Source: Myxococcus guangdongensis
GTDB lineage: Bacteria > Myxococcota > Myxococcia > Myxococcales > Myxococcaceae
DNA length: 64,000 nt
Direction: 5' to 3'
Assembly (NCBI RefSeq): GCF_024198255.1
Contig: NZ_JAJVKW010000022.1
Location: 1-64,000, forward strand
Shown: positions 1-7,593 of the stretch, one piece after another
Position numbering within the stretch: the stretch's first letter is position 1
Layout: every line of letters starts with the position of its first letter
The notes under the pieces: generated by a model
Told to the model about the DNA's origin: nothing
What the model saw: the letters and a program-made list of their open reading frames with translations, nothing else
The model's database searches: none
Made by a program: the position numbers and the translations under genes

Positions 1-4
1 TTTC

Positions 5-97
5 ATGGAGGAGGTTCTCTCGGAAGTGCGAACGCTCGACATCCACCGAGAGGACTCCTTCCGTAGATTGGTCCCGCTACTCCCATCGGGTCCGTAA
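5..97 (+). other. short ORF, possibly the tail of a gene entering the window
   Basis: A 30-codon open frame runs from an ATG at 5 to TAA at 95-97, and the frame is open to the left window edge. The peptide (MEEVLSEVRTLDIHRED..., ending RRLVPLLPSGP) has a plausible helical, charged composition, but it is too short to assign. It may be the C-terminal end of a plus-strand gene starting outside the window, or chance. It lies next to a transposase remnant. Confidence 0.2.
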
Positions 98-123
98 AGG
101 GATCGCCGATGACGAACCTCGGT

Positions 124-228
124 TTAGCCCACTGTCTTGCCCTCCTCCAGTACCAGCCAGACAGTCTCCGCCTTGAACTCGGAGGTGAAGCTGCGGCGCT
201 TCCTTCTCTGCTTCGTATCCGTGGACAT
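124..228 (-). pseudogene. IS3-family transposase OrfA, truncated N-terminal fragment
   Basis: Reading the minus strand from the ATG at 228, 34 codons give MSTDTKQRRKRRSFTSEFKA followed by ETVWLVLEEGKTVG and then TAA at 126-124. The R-R-S/K-F-T-x-E-F-K-x-E-x-V pattern is the start of the helix-turn-helix of IS3/IS911-type OrfA. Full OrfA proteins are about 90-100 residues and are followed by a DDE OrfB; neither continuation is present. A TGAACACC sequence (minus strand, ending near 261) resembles the TGAAC terminus of IS3 elements and may be the old left end. This is a dead remnant just downstream of the RiPP-like operon. The family call is from motif memory. Confidence 0.6.
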
Positions 229-385
229 CCCTGAACCCCTTCATCACATCTCGGGTGTTCACGGAACTGGGGCAAGCTCAAGGACATGGTGCGCGCAGCG
301 ATATCGCACCGCACCGGGTCAGGGACCTGGCCCGCGCCGACCGTGTCCGCGCCATGACTCGTGCGGCGCGAGGAGCGCGCACCGC

Positions 386-2143
386 TCAGCCAGCGGCCTG
401 CGCGAGCGCCGCGGTGAGCTCTTCGCGATACGCACCATAGAGGTCCTCCGTGCGGAAGCCCTCGGGCAGCCTGCCTCCTCGCCCGACGAAGAGGAGGATG
501 AACAGGTCGAGCCGCAGAAGCTCGATGGGACGGGCGCAGAAGTGCCCGAAGGGGTGTCGCTCTTGATGCTCGGGTGGAACGAGCGTCTCGGCGAGCCGCT
601 TGAGGCGCTCCGTGGCACCCGCCACCGCGGAGGGCGCGGCGAGCTTCGGGCGCTGGATGATGTGCTCGGCGATGGATGTGGGCAGCACGCGTCGGGCGAC
701 CTCGCGCAGCAGCACCTTCCGGGTCTCTCCGCGCAGGCGCCAGGACCACGGCAGCGCGAGGGCCAGGTCTCGAACCCGGGTGTCCAGGAATGGCACCCGC
801 ACCTCCAGGCCATGCGCCATCGAGCCGTGGTCCCAGACCCGCAGATGTGAGTAGCGCAGCGGACTGTCGAGGAAGAAGCGGTGGACCGCCTCGCGCAGCA
901 CGTGCGGGTCGCGCGCCGCCATGGTGGAGAGCACCGCCTTGGCCTCGCGGCACTCCTCCGGCGCCACCCGGCGGGTGCGGATGAGCCGGTTGTAGTTCTC
1001 CATCGACGCGCGGACCCACGGCTCGGGGGAGGCATGGACGGCATAGCCGGCGAACAGCTCGTCCGCGCCGTCGCCACAGAGCACCGTCTTCACGTGCCCT
1101 CGGATGTCCGGCGCCGCGCTCTCCACCAGGGAGGCCTCCATCGGCGCCTCCAGGCTCACGATGGTCTCGGGCAGCGCCCGCACCAGTCGCTCGGACGAGA
1201 ACAGGTACTCGTGGTGCTCCGTGCCGAGCAGCGCCGCGAGCTCCCGGCTCGCCTGCACGTCGGGGTGCTCCGCGGACTCCGCGGCGGTGAAGGTGTGGAC
1301 TTGCGCACCGCCCACCTCGGTGAGCAGCGCCGTGAGCAGGGAGCTGTCGAGCCCGCCCGAGAGGAAGACCCCCACCTCGTGGTCCGCGACCCGCTGCCCT
1401 CGCACGGAGGCGCGCAGTCGGCTGTGCAGGGCCTCCACGAGCGCCCCGGGCTCGCTGGGGAGCTCCACCGGGCGCGGCTCCCCGTGTCGGCCGTGCTCGA
1501 GCCGCAGCACCCCATCCGGCCCGCGCCGCACCGTGAGGGTGCCCCCCGCGGGCACCTCGCGCACCGCGCGGAAGAACGTCTTGTCCCCGAGCACATTGTG
1601 GAGCGTCGACCACTCGAAGAGTGACGCGCGGTCCAGCTGCCGAGGCACCGCGGGCTCCTCCAGCAGGGCCTTCAACTCCGAGGCGAACACGAGCCGCCGT
1701 CCGCCATCCACGAGGGCGTAGAGGAGCGGCTTGATGCCGAACGGGTCCCTGGCCAGCCAGAGCTGCTCGCCATCCGTCGCCGCGAAGGCATACATGCCCT
1801 CCAGCGCCTCGACGCAGCGCAGCCCCTCGTGCTCGAAGGCCCGCAGGAGGACCTCCGTGTCACTCCGCCCCTGGAACCGGACGCCGCGCGCCTCCAGTCG
1901 TGAGCGCAGCTCCTGGTGATTGTAGAGCTCTCCGTTGTAGACGAGCACGGGCTGGCCCTCCCGCCCTCGCATGGGCTGCGCGCCCGTCTCGAAATCGACG
2001 AGGCTCAGCCGTGTGCTGGTCAGGGCCGCATGGCCCAGGACCGCCGCGCCCGAGCCATCCGGCCCCCGGTGGGCGAGGCGGTGCCTCATCCTCGAGAGCA
2101 GCTGCTCGTCCACCCCTCCGAACATCCCCGCGATGCCGCACAT
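386..2143 (-). CDS. glutamine-dependent asparagine synthetase-like amidotransferase of the RiPP-like operon
   Basis: The product is 585 residues and has the two-domain AsnB layout. The N-terminal class II glutamine amidotransferase has catalytic Cys2 (MCGIAG), followed by HRGPDG, YNGELYNH and SDTEV. The ATP-pyrophosphatase domain has the PP-loop SGGLDSS at 262-268 and a GDGADELFAGY motif. Both active sites look intact, so it should release ammonia from glutamine and transfer it to an adenylated carboxylate. It is the last gene of a minus-strand operon, 16 bp after the glycosyltransferase gene. Family members act in free asparagine synthesis or in tailoring peptides and sugars; lasso-peptide cyclases are relatives that have lost the glutaminase Cys. 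The operon position suggests amidation of the co-encoded peptide or a sugar acid, but ordinary asparagine synthesis is not excluded. Confidence 0.85.
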   Translation of the reverse strand: MCGIAGMFGGVDEQLLSRMRHRLAHRGPDGSGAAVLGHAALTSTRLSLVDFETGAQPMRGREGQPVLVYNGELYNHQELRSRLEARGVRFQGRSDTEVLLRAFEHEGLRCVEALEGMYAFAATDGEQLWLARDPFGIKPLLYALVDGGRRLVFASELKALLEEPAVPRQLDRASLFEWSTLHNVLGDKTFFRAVREVPAGGTLTVRRGPDGVLRLEHGRHGEPRPVELPSEPGALVEALHSRLRASVRGQRVADHEVGVFLSGGLDSSLLTALLTEVGGAQVHTFTAAESAEHPDVQASRELAALLGTEHHEYLFSSERLVRALPETIVSLEAPMEASLVESAAPDIRGHVKTVLCGDGADELFAGYAVHASPEPWVRASMENYNRLIRTRRVAPEECREAKAVLSTMAARDPHVLREAVHRFFLDSPLRYSHLRVWDHGSMAHGLEVRVPFLDTRVRDLALALPWSWRLRGETRKVLLREVARRVLPTSIAEHIIQRPKLAAPSAVAGATERLKRLAETLVPPEHQERHPFGHFCARPIELLRLDLFILLFVGRGGRLPEGFRTEDLYGAYREELTAALAQAAG

Positions 2144-2159
2144 GCCAGGGCTCTTGGAC

Positions 2160-4142
2160 TCAGGCGTGACTGAACGCCACGTTGATGGAGCTGTCCGGCG
2201 CCGAGAGGACGATGAGGCCCTTCTGATGGAAGAGCTGCAGCGCCTCGAGCAGGGGGCGTTCGATCTCCTCGGGCGGGCGCCCCGTCCGCGCGGCCTCCGC
2301 GTCGAGGAGCTCCTGCGCCGTCTTCGTCCCGTCGCACCGCTCGAGCAGGCCCGCGGTCCACGCGTTCACGCGGAAGTGGTGGCCGTTCATGTTGGGCTGC
2401 TTGTGGAACACGACGATGCACGCGCCGGCGCTGGAGTCCTCCCGGCCAGGAGGAAGCCCGGGCGGCAGCACCTCGAACCGCTCGATGCGCAGCAGGTTGG
2501 AGCGCGTGGGGACCCGGCGGAGCATCGCCTGGATGGGCGCGGTCCGATTGTCGGCGCCCCACCGGTCCACCCGGTTGAAGAGGGGGATGCGCAGCTCCTC
2601 GGCGCGGGTCGTCCCCAGCCAGACGAGGCGCTCGCAATAGCGGGCGACGTCCCGCAGCCGCGCGTCACCTTGCGTCTGGTGATTCAGGACCCACTCGCAG
2701 AAGGCCGCGGCGTCCTCGAAGTAGCTGGGGCCGGAGCTCGGATGTGCCGACGCGAAGGACGCCACCGCGACACCGGCGCGCTCCCCGAGCGCCTCGAAGA
2801 GGGCGGGGACGAGCGTGCGCAGCGCCTCCTCCCGCGTCTCGGGCAGCCCCCGGTCCACCAGGGGCAGGGTGGAGGGACGCCCCCCGCGCCGCTCGAGCAC
2901 GTCCTGGAAGATGGGCTCGTAGCCCCGGCCCGGCGGCTGCTCCTCACGCCCGTCGACGAGCAGCTCCGCGCCCTTCTGGCCGATGCGCGCCGCCAGCGCC
3001 GCGTCGTCGATGACCAACCGCAGGGCGTTGGCCAGGTCCGCGTGGACCTTGGGATCGGGGACGACCAGCGCGTTCTCCCCCGCCACGATGCGCTCGCGGA
3101 AGCGCTGCTTGCCGGCGATCTCCCCCGACAGGATGAGGCACGTCCCCGAGGCGAGCACCTCGCGCGGAACGGTGGGCGCGTGGAAGGTGATGGGGAAGTC
3201 GCGCTCCAGGAAGCAGACCGCGCGGCAGGCGCGGATGAAGCGGCCGACCTTCCAGTGCGGCACGAAGGGCAGCACCCACGTGGTGGCGGCCAGCCCCAGG
3301 TCCTCGACCACACGGAAGTAGGTGTCCATGTTGCGGCTGCGCGCCAGCGCGACGAGCTGGAAGCGGCGCCCCTCGGCCTTGAGCCGCGCGAGCGCGCGCA
3401 GCAAGTCATACGAGCCCTTGGCGATGCCGAGCTTGCCGTACACCCCGATGATGGGGACCGAGGGGTCGATGGGGCGCGAGTTGGAGACCAGGTGCGGATG
3501 CTCGCGCTGCATGCGCGCGGCATGCAGGGGGATGTCCAGCGGGGCCACCTCCGGGTTGAAGCACGCGCGCGGCAGGTGGGAGGGAGGGCCGCGGTAGAGC
3601 GCCTCGGGGCGAACGCCCATGCCCAGGTAGGGATAGGGGCTGCCCGAGCAGATGCCATCGGCGCGGCGAAGGACCTCGCGGTAGGTGGTGGACAGGCCCA
3701 GGTGGTTCATGAGGCGGCCGACGTCGCTGCCCGCGTTGCGCACCAGATAGGGCACGCCGGTCCACGACGAGGCCAGGTGCGCCGCCACCCCGTAGGGCTC
3801 CAGGTAGTAGCTGTAGATCAAGTCGCAGCCATACCGACGCACCACCTCCGCCGCGCTGCCAGCCAGCTTGCCGGTGAAGGGATTCGACTGGGGGATGTGC
3901 GTGAGCGTCGGGGAGAGCGGCTCGGTGCCGTGGAGGTGCACGCGGCCTTGCCGGAACGAGGGCGCCAGCCACTCCCGGTCATCCTCGTCGAAGATGATGC
4001 GGTGCTCCGGCTCCACTTCGTCCGCGTTGGTGACGACGTGGACCTCGTGGCCCGCCTCGGCCAGCCCGCGTGCCATCCAATACGACTGGGCGCTCACCCC
4101 GCCTTGAATCGGCGGGTACTTCATGACGGCACAGATGCGCAA
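2160..4142 (-). CDS. GT4-like glycosyltransferase fused to a PqqD-like (RRE-type) C-terminal module
   Basis: The product is 660 residues. Residues 1-400 look like a GT-B/GT4 glycosyltransferase: an N-terminal glycine-rich turn (PPIQGGVSAQS), a phosphate-binding region (VYGKLGIAKGSYDLL, about 234-248) and the acceptor-side PREVLASGTC segment near 326-335. Residues about 455-560 are helical (LRDVARYCERLV at 496-507). Residues about 572-650 resemble PqqD winged helices (NAWTAGLLERCDGTKTAQEL). The last two parts match the C-terminus of the neighbouring MNIO protein in order and spacing. PqqD-like domains bind RiPP leader peptides, so I infer that this enzyme glycosylates the co-encoded peptide. 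It starts 31 bp after the MNIO gene and precedes the amidotransferase by 16 bp. The donor sugar cannot be told from the sequence. Confidence 0.8.
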   Translation of the reverse strand: MRICAVMKYPPIQGGVSAQSYWMARGLAEAGHEVHVVTNADEVEPEHRIIFDEDDREWLAPSFRQGRVHLHGTEPLSPTLTHIPQSNPFTGKLAGSAAEVVRRYGCDLIYSYYLEPYGVAAHLASSWTGVPYLVRNAGSDVGRLMNHLGLSTTYREVLRRADGICSGSPYPYLGMGVRPEALYRGPPSHLPRACFNPEVAPLDIPLHAARMQREHPHLVSNSRPIDPSVPIIGVYGKLGIAKGSYDLLRALARLKAEGRRFQLVALARSRNMDTYFRVVEDLGLAATTWVLPFVPHWKVGRFIRACRAVCFLERDFPITFHAPTVPREVLASGTCLILSGEIAGKQRFRERIVAGENALVVPDPKVHADLANALRLVIDDAALAARIGQKGAELLVDGREEQPPGRGYEPIFQDVLERRGGRPSTLPLVDRGLPETREEALRTLVPALFEALGERAGVAVASFASAHPSSGPSYFEDAAAFCEWVLNHQTQGDARLRDVARYCERLVWLGTTRAEELRIPLFNRVDRWGADNRTAPIQAMLRRVPTRSNLLRIERFEVLPPGLPPGREDSSAGACIVVFHKQPNMNGHHFRVNAWTAGLLERCDGTKTAQELLDAEAARTGRPPEEIERPLLEALQLFHQKGLIVLSAPDSSINVAFSHA

Positions 4143-4173
4143 GCGATGCTCCTGTCTGACGGGCGCCCGACGT

Positions 4174-5955
4174 TCACTGCTCCATGCCGAAGTCCAGCAT
4201 GAGGGCGCCCAGGCGGTAGAGGTCTCGGATGAGCTTCAGGCCCCCCGCTTCGGTCCGGTCCTTGTCCTCTGTCGAGCCCCGCGACGCGAGCCGAGCGAGC
4301 AGCTCCGCGGTGGTGCACTGGCCATCGCACAGCGCGAGCACCGTGGCCGTGCGCTCGTTGATGCCCATGGGCTGCACGTTGCGCCAGCCTGGGGCCTTGA
4401 GGAAGAGGATGAGGGTGGGCGTGGTGGCGACGTCCTCCAGCGAGGCGCCGCTCGTCACCCGGCGGATGGCTTCGATGACGTCACACCCGAAGCGCTCCAC
4501 CTGCGTGTGGGCGCCCAGGCGGGGGCGCGCCGTGAGCAGCTCGGCGTCGGTGGGCTCCGGGCGCGCATCGCGCGCGGCGCGGGCGGCCAGCGCGCTCTCC
4601 ACCGGCGGCTGCGTGGAGTAGAGGCTCAGCTGCGCGCGCTCGAAGCGGGCGATGTCTCGCAGGTGCGCGAGCTGGAACTCGCCGTCGGCGAACATCCGCT
4701 CCACCAGGTCGAGCAGCCAGAAGCCATCGCGCACGGAGCGATTGGGGAACTCCCGTGACTCACGGGGCAGGTACGTGGTGACGAAGCGGGTGGTGAGGCC
4801 GTGCAGCAGCCGCTCCTTCTGGAGCAGCTTGAGGGTCGCCGGGGCGATCTTGGCCAGCAGCGCGAAGCGCTTGGCGGAGACCTCGCGCCCGAACAGGTCG
4901 ATGTGCGCGGGGCCCGCCTGGAGCAGCGCCTCGGTGGCGGGGGCGCTCAGCTCCAGCGAGGCACACGTCGCGGCCGGCGCCTCCAGGAAGCGCTGGCGCA
5001 GGCCCGGGTCCACGATGAGGCGGGCCAGCGCGGCCTGGAAGCGCGGCTCATCCACGGGCAGGAGGGCAGGGGATGCGTCCAACTCCGGGGGAAGCGCGGC
5101 GGGAGCGGGAGCCTCCACGGCGCCTCGGCGTCCGAGGATCTCCCGGGCGTGCTCGATGTCCTGGAGCATCTCCTGGAACTCCGAGGGGAAGTTCTGGTCC
5201 CGCTCAATCAGCACGGCGCGCACGGGGCTGCGAGCGACGACGTACTCCAGCAGGCGCCACACCTCGGGGTGCGCGTCGACGGACTGGCTGTGGCTGTCCA
5301 CCCAGCGTCCGCCGTGCTTCTCGCCCCCCGCCAGGTGGATCTGGATGACGCGGTCCAGCGGGAGCGCCTCCAGGAAGGCGTAAGGGTCGTACCGGTGGTT
5401 CTGGGAGTTGATGAAGACGTTGGTGAGGTCCAGCAGGAGGCCGCAGTCCGCCTCGGTGACGACGCGCGACACGAAGGCCTGCTCGGTCATCGGGCTGGGG
5501 AAGGCGAAGCTGTAGGAGACGTTCTCCAAGAGGAAAGGCACGCCCAGCAGCCGCTGGATGTCACGGGCCTTCCGGGCCGCGCGGCGCGCGGCGGCCTCCG
5601 TGAACGGCAGCGGCGTGAGCTGGCCGATCTCGAAGCCCCCTGCCTTCGTCATGCACAGGTGGTCGCTGTAGAACGGCGCGCGCAGCGTGCGCACCAGCTC
5701 GGCGACCTCGTCACAGTATTGAAGGTCGAGCGGCCCCTCGGTCCCGACGGACAGCTCGAGACCATGGGGGACGAGCGCCTGTCGGCCCTTCATGGCCCTG
5801 GCGCGCTCGATGCTCTCCGGCACGGAGCGGAGGTAGCGGTCGGCGATCAGCTCGAACCAGTCGATCCGATCCAGATGCCTCGACTGCTCCTTCTGTAGCT
5901 CCGGCCGAAAGCCGATGCCGACACCCAGGAATGGCAGTTCACGCAGAGAGACCAC
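4174..5955 (-). CDS. MNIO (DUF692) peptide-modifying iron enzyme with fused partner and PqqD-like domains
   Basis: The product is 593 residues. Residues 1-275 form the DUF692 TIM barrel of multinuclear non-heme iron oxidases (MbnB, TglH, ChrH relatives). Likely ligands are H64 (PHG), H99 (SDH), E144 (LEN), D176/N179 (LLDLTN), H207 (IHLAGG), D220/H222 and E251 (IER). After a Pro/Ala linker (281-300), residues about 305-450 are helical and resemble the DUF2063/MbnC-type partner subunits that usually come as a separate gene. Residues about 515-590 resemble PqqD (INERTATVLALCDGQCTTAEL). Known MNIOs oxidise Cys or Asn side chains of ribosomal peptides, for example to oxazolone/thioamide. It starts 24 bp after the Cys-rich precursor gene, its presumed substrate. 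The single-chain fusion of enzyme, partner and leader-binding fold is unusual. Confidence 0.88.
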   Translation of the reverse strand: MVSLRELPFLGVGIGFRPELQKEQSRHLDRIDWFELIADRYLRSVPESIERARAMKGRQALVPHGLELSVGTEGPLDLQYCDEVAELVRTLRAPFYSDHLCMTKAGGFEIGQLTPLPFTEAAARRAARKARDIQRLLGVPFLLENVSYSFAFPSPMTEQAFVSRVVTEADCGLLLDLTNVFINSQNHRYDPYAFLEALPLDRVIQIHLAGGEKHGGRWVDSHSQSVDAHPEVWRLLEYVVARSPVRAVLIERDQNFPSEFQEMLQDIEHAREILGRRGAVEAPAPAALPPELDASPALLPVDEPRFQAALARLIVDPGLRQRFLEAPAATCASLELSAPATEALLQAGPAHIDLFGREVSAKRFALLAKIAPATLKLLQKERLLHGLTTRFVTTYLPRESREFPNRSVRDGFWLLDLVERMFADGEFQLAHLRDIARFERAQLSLYSTQPPVESALAARAARDARPEPTDAELLTARPRLGAHTQVERFGCDVIEAIRRVTSGASLEDVATTPTLILFLKAPGWRNVQPMGINERTATVLALCDGQCTTAELLARLASRGSTEDKDRTEAGGLKLIRDLYRLGALMLDFGMEQ

Positions 5956-5979
5956 AGGCGTCGGCGTACGGGCGTTTGA

Positions 5980-6177
5980 TCAGGCGTTGGTCTCGGACGT
6001 GCCCGTGCAGCCACACAGACAGCCGCTGCCGCAGAAGCAGCTGAAACAGACGGCCTCGCTGTTGGAGTAGGTATAGCCAGGGCCGCAGTCGAGCATCTCC
6101 AGCTTGAACTCTTCGGTCTCGACGTTCTGCGGAGACCGAGCCGACTGAGACTTGGGGAGTGAGCTGATATTGTTCAT
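5980..6177 (-). CDS. putative Cys-rich RiPP precursor peptide
   Basis: The product is 65 residues and leads the operon 24 bp upstream of the MNIO gene. The N-terminal half (MNNISSLPKSQSARSPQNVE then TEEFKLEML) lacks Cys and a hydrophobic signal, as expected of a leader read by a PqqD-like domain. The C-terminal half contains seven Cys at 31, 44, 47, 49, 53, 55 and 57, within DCGPGYTYSN and the dense core CFSCFCGSGCLCGC, and ends TGTSETNA with Ser/Thr that could be glycosylated. MNIO enzymes modify Cys in such cores, so the pairing is persuasive. ATG at 6177 has a weak purine-rich site upstream. No homologue is recognised, and a Cys-rich metal-binding protein is the main alternative. Production of a mature peptide is inferred. 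Confidence 0.78.
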   Translation of the reverse strand: MNNISSLPKSQSARSPQNVETEEFKLEMLDCGPGYTYSNSEAVCFSCFCGSGCLCGCTGTSETNA

Positions 6178-6264
6178 GGTGAAGACGAATCTCTCTCGAG
6201 GTGCGACTCTCTGTCAAGAAGGATTCACTGGGGGAGGGGTCGCTCTTGAACCAGGCTCATCCGA

Positions 6265-6313
6265 GGATTGACGCGTCAGCGTGACTCGCTTGCGTTGGAT
6301 TGACGCGCAAGCG
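6265..6313. promoter_or_regulatory. direct and inverted repeats in the divergent region before the RiPP-like operon
   Basis: Two near-identical 17-mers, GGATTGACGCGTCAGCG (6265-6281) and GGATTGACGCGCAAGCG (6297-6313), lie 32 bp apart, about three helical turns. An exact 8-bp inverted repeat, CGCTTGCG (6287-6294) and CGCAAGCG (6306-6313), overlaps the second copy. They sit between the precursor gene (minus, start 6177) and the TPR/cNMP gene (plus, start 6410), so a regulator bound here could control either or both. That this is an operator is inference. Confidence 0.4.
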
Positions 6314-6409
6314 GGGCGCCCGTGCGGCCTTGAACCCTCGAGTGCCCCTGGGGTCGAGCGTGGCGCTCCGCTTGCTATGGGGGTCCAGGGCCTCGAACTG
6401 GAGACGCCC

Positions 6410-7345
6410 ATGCCCAAACACTTGCGTCTGATTCCTACCGCGGAGGTTGTTCCCGCGGAGCGCCGTCGTCCGTCCCGCGTGTCGCCTCCCGAGGAGACGC
6501 CGGAGGACACCTCCGAGGACTTGCGAAACGCGAGAGACCTCGGCGCGGAGCTGCTGGCCTCGGGCGACCTGGAGGGTTCGCTCGCGGCCTTCCGTGAAGC
6601 GGTGCGCCTGGCTCCCGACGGGCTCACCTACCGGCAGAAGGTGGCGGAGCTGCTGCAGAGGATGGGGAGGACCCGGGAGGCCCTCGCCGAGTATCAGGTC
6701 CTCGCCGAATCCTGGTCCAGGACGGGCTGGGTGCTGCGCGCCATCGCGGTGTGCAAGGTCATGCTCCAACTCGACCTGAGACACGCCTGGGCCCGGAGCC
6801 TGCTCGAGGAGCTCCAGGCTCGGCGTGGTCTGCCCCACGCTTCGTCGCGGGACCCCCTCCCTCCGTGCGCCGTGGACACGAAGCCGGAGCGCTTGCTCGT
6901 GTCGGACCTCGAGGAGGCCCGGAAGGGGGCGCTGCGAGGCAGTCCCGTGTTCTCGGGGCTGTCTCCATCGTTGCGTGGCGCGGTCGAGGACTCGCTGGAG
7001 CCTGTCGTGCTCCAGGCAGGTGAGCGGATCCTGAACCGAGGCGAGGCGGCGCAGGCCCTCTTCGTGCTCCTGCGCGGCCGATGCTCGGTGTTCCACCCGC
7101 ACCTGGATGGTCACGAGACGGCCTATGTGGAGCTGAAGGAGGGCGATGTGTTCGGCGAGATTTCACTGCTGCGCAGCAAGCTGGTGACGGCCTCGGTCCG
7201 GACGGTCACCGCCTGTCTGCTGATGAAGCTGGAGCGCTCGCGGTTCGATTGGCTCCTCCAGGAGGCTCCGGGGCTGCGCCTCGAGCTGCTGCGACTGGGC
7301 GCCGGGCGCCTGTCTCGCACCTCCGACCTATTGTCCAGGCGGTGA
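6410..7345 (+). CDS. TPR and cyclic-nucleotide-binding domain protein
   Basis: With the ATG at 6410 (GGAG six bases upstream) the product is 311 residues, starting MPKHLRLIPTAEV. An open frame extends 43 codons further upstream, but that stretch is non-coding in character and contains the divergent repeats. Residues about 35-130 are TPR-like helices (ARDLGAELLASGDLEGSLAA). Residues about 185-300 form a cNMP-binding beta-roll (VLQAGERILNRGEAAQALFV and the phosphate-cassette-like GEISLL). There is no DNA-binding or enzymatic domain, so it probably senses or scaffolds through protein contacts. It is divergent from the RiPP-like operon. Its ligand and output are unknown. Confidence 0.8.
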   Translation: MPKHLRLIPTAEVVPAERRRPSRVSPPEETPEDTSEDLRNARDLGAELLASGDLEGSLAAFREAVRLAPDGLTYRQKVAELLQRMGRTREALAEYQVLAESWSRTGWVLRAIAVCKVMLQLDLRHAWARSLLEELQARRGLPHASSRDPLPPCAVDTKPERLLVSDLEEARKGALRGSPVFSGLSPSLRGAVEDSLEPVVLQAGERILNRGEAAQALFVLLRGRCSVFHPHLDGHETAYVELKEGDVFGEISLLRSKLVTASVRTVTACLLMKLERSRFDWLLQEAPGLRLELLRLGAGRLSRTSDLLSRR

Positions 7346-7385
7346 CGCGCCCCATGGGCGAAGCCTCGCCCCGGACTCCCTCGTG

Positions 7386-7457
7386 GACGGCAAGCCTTGC
7401 CGTCCTCCGGCGAGCCTTGCCGCCCCATTCGTTCGGATTCCCAGCAAGGCTTGCCGG
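7386..7457. repeat. cluster of three inverted CAAGCCTTGCCG-type repeats
   Basis: GACGGCAAGCCTTGCCGTC (7386-7404) is a perfect palindrome apart from its central C. CCGGCGAGCCTTGC (7407-7420) and GCAAGGCTTGCCGG (7444-7457) form a second inverted pair with one mismatch around a 23-bp spacer. The cluster follows the TPR/cNMP gene. It could be a GC-only terminator or an operator for the lipoprotein gene downstream; there is no T-tract. Confidence 0.4.
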
Positions 7458-7593
7458 AGCGCCAGGGCCCTCAGAGGGAGAGGCCGCTGGCACCCCCGTT
7501 GCTCAGGGGCCAACCCGCTCTGCCCCGCTGCGCCACATCCCGTGGCGTCACGCGCGGGAGCGTTCCGATGTCGCACTGGAAAGGGTTGGGACG

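Noticed and set aside
77..262. 61-residue minus-strand ORF starting at 262
   Set aside because: Overlaps the transposase remnant in another frame and has no protein-like signature.
1971..4202. 743-residue plus-strand open frame opposite the glycosyltransferase gene
   Set aside because: Arg/His/Ala-rich shadow of the minus-strand gene; no motifs, and the opposite strand has clear domain structure.
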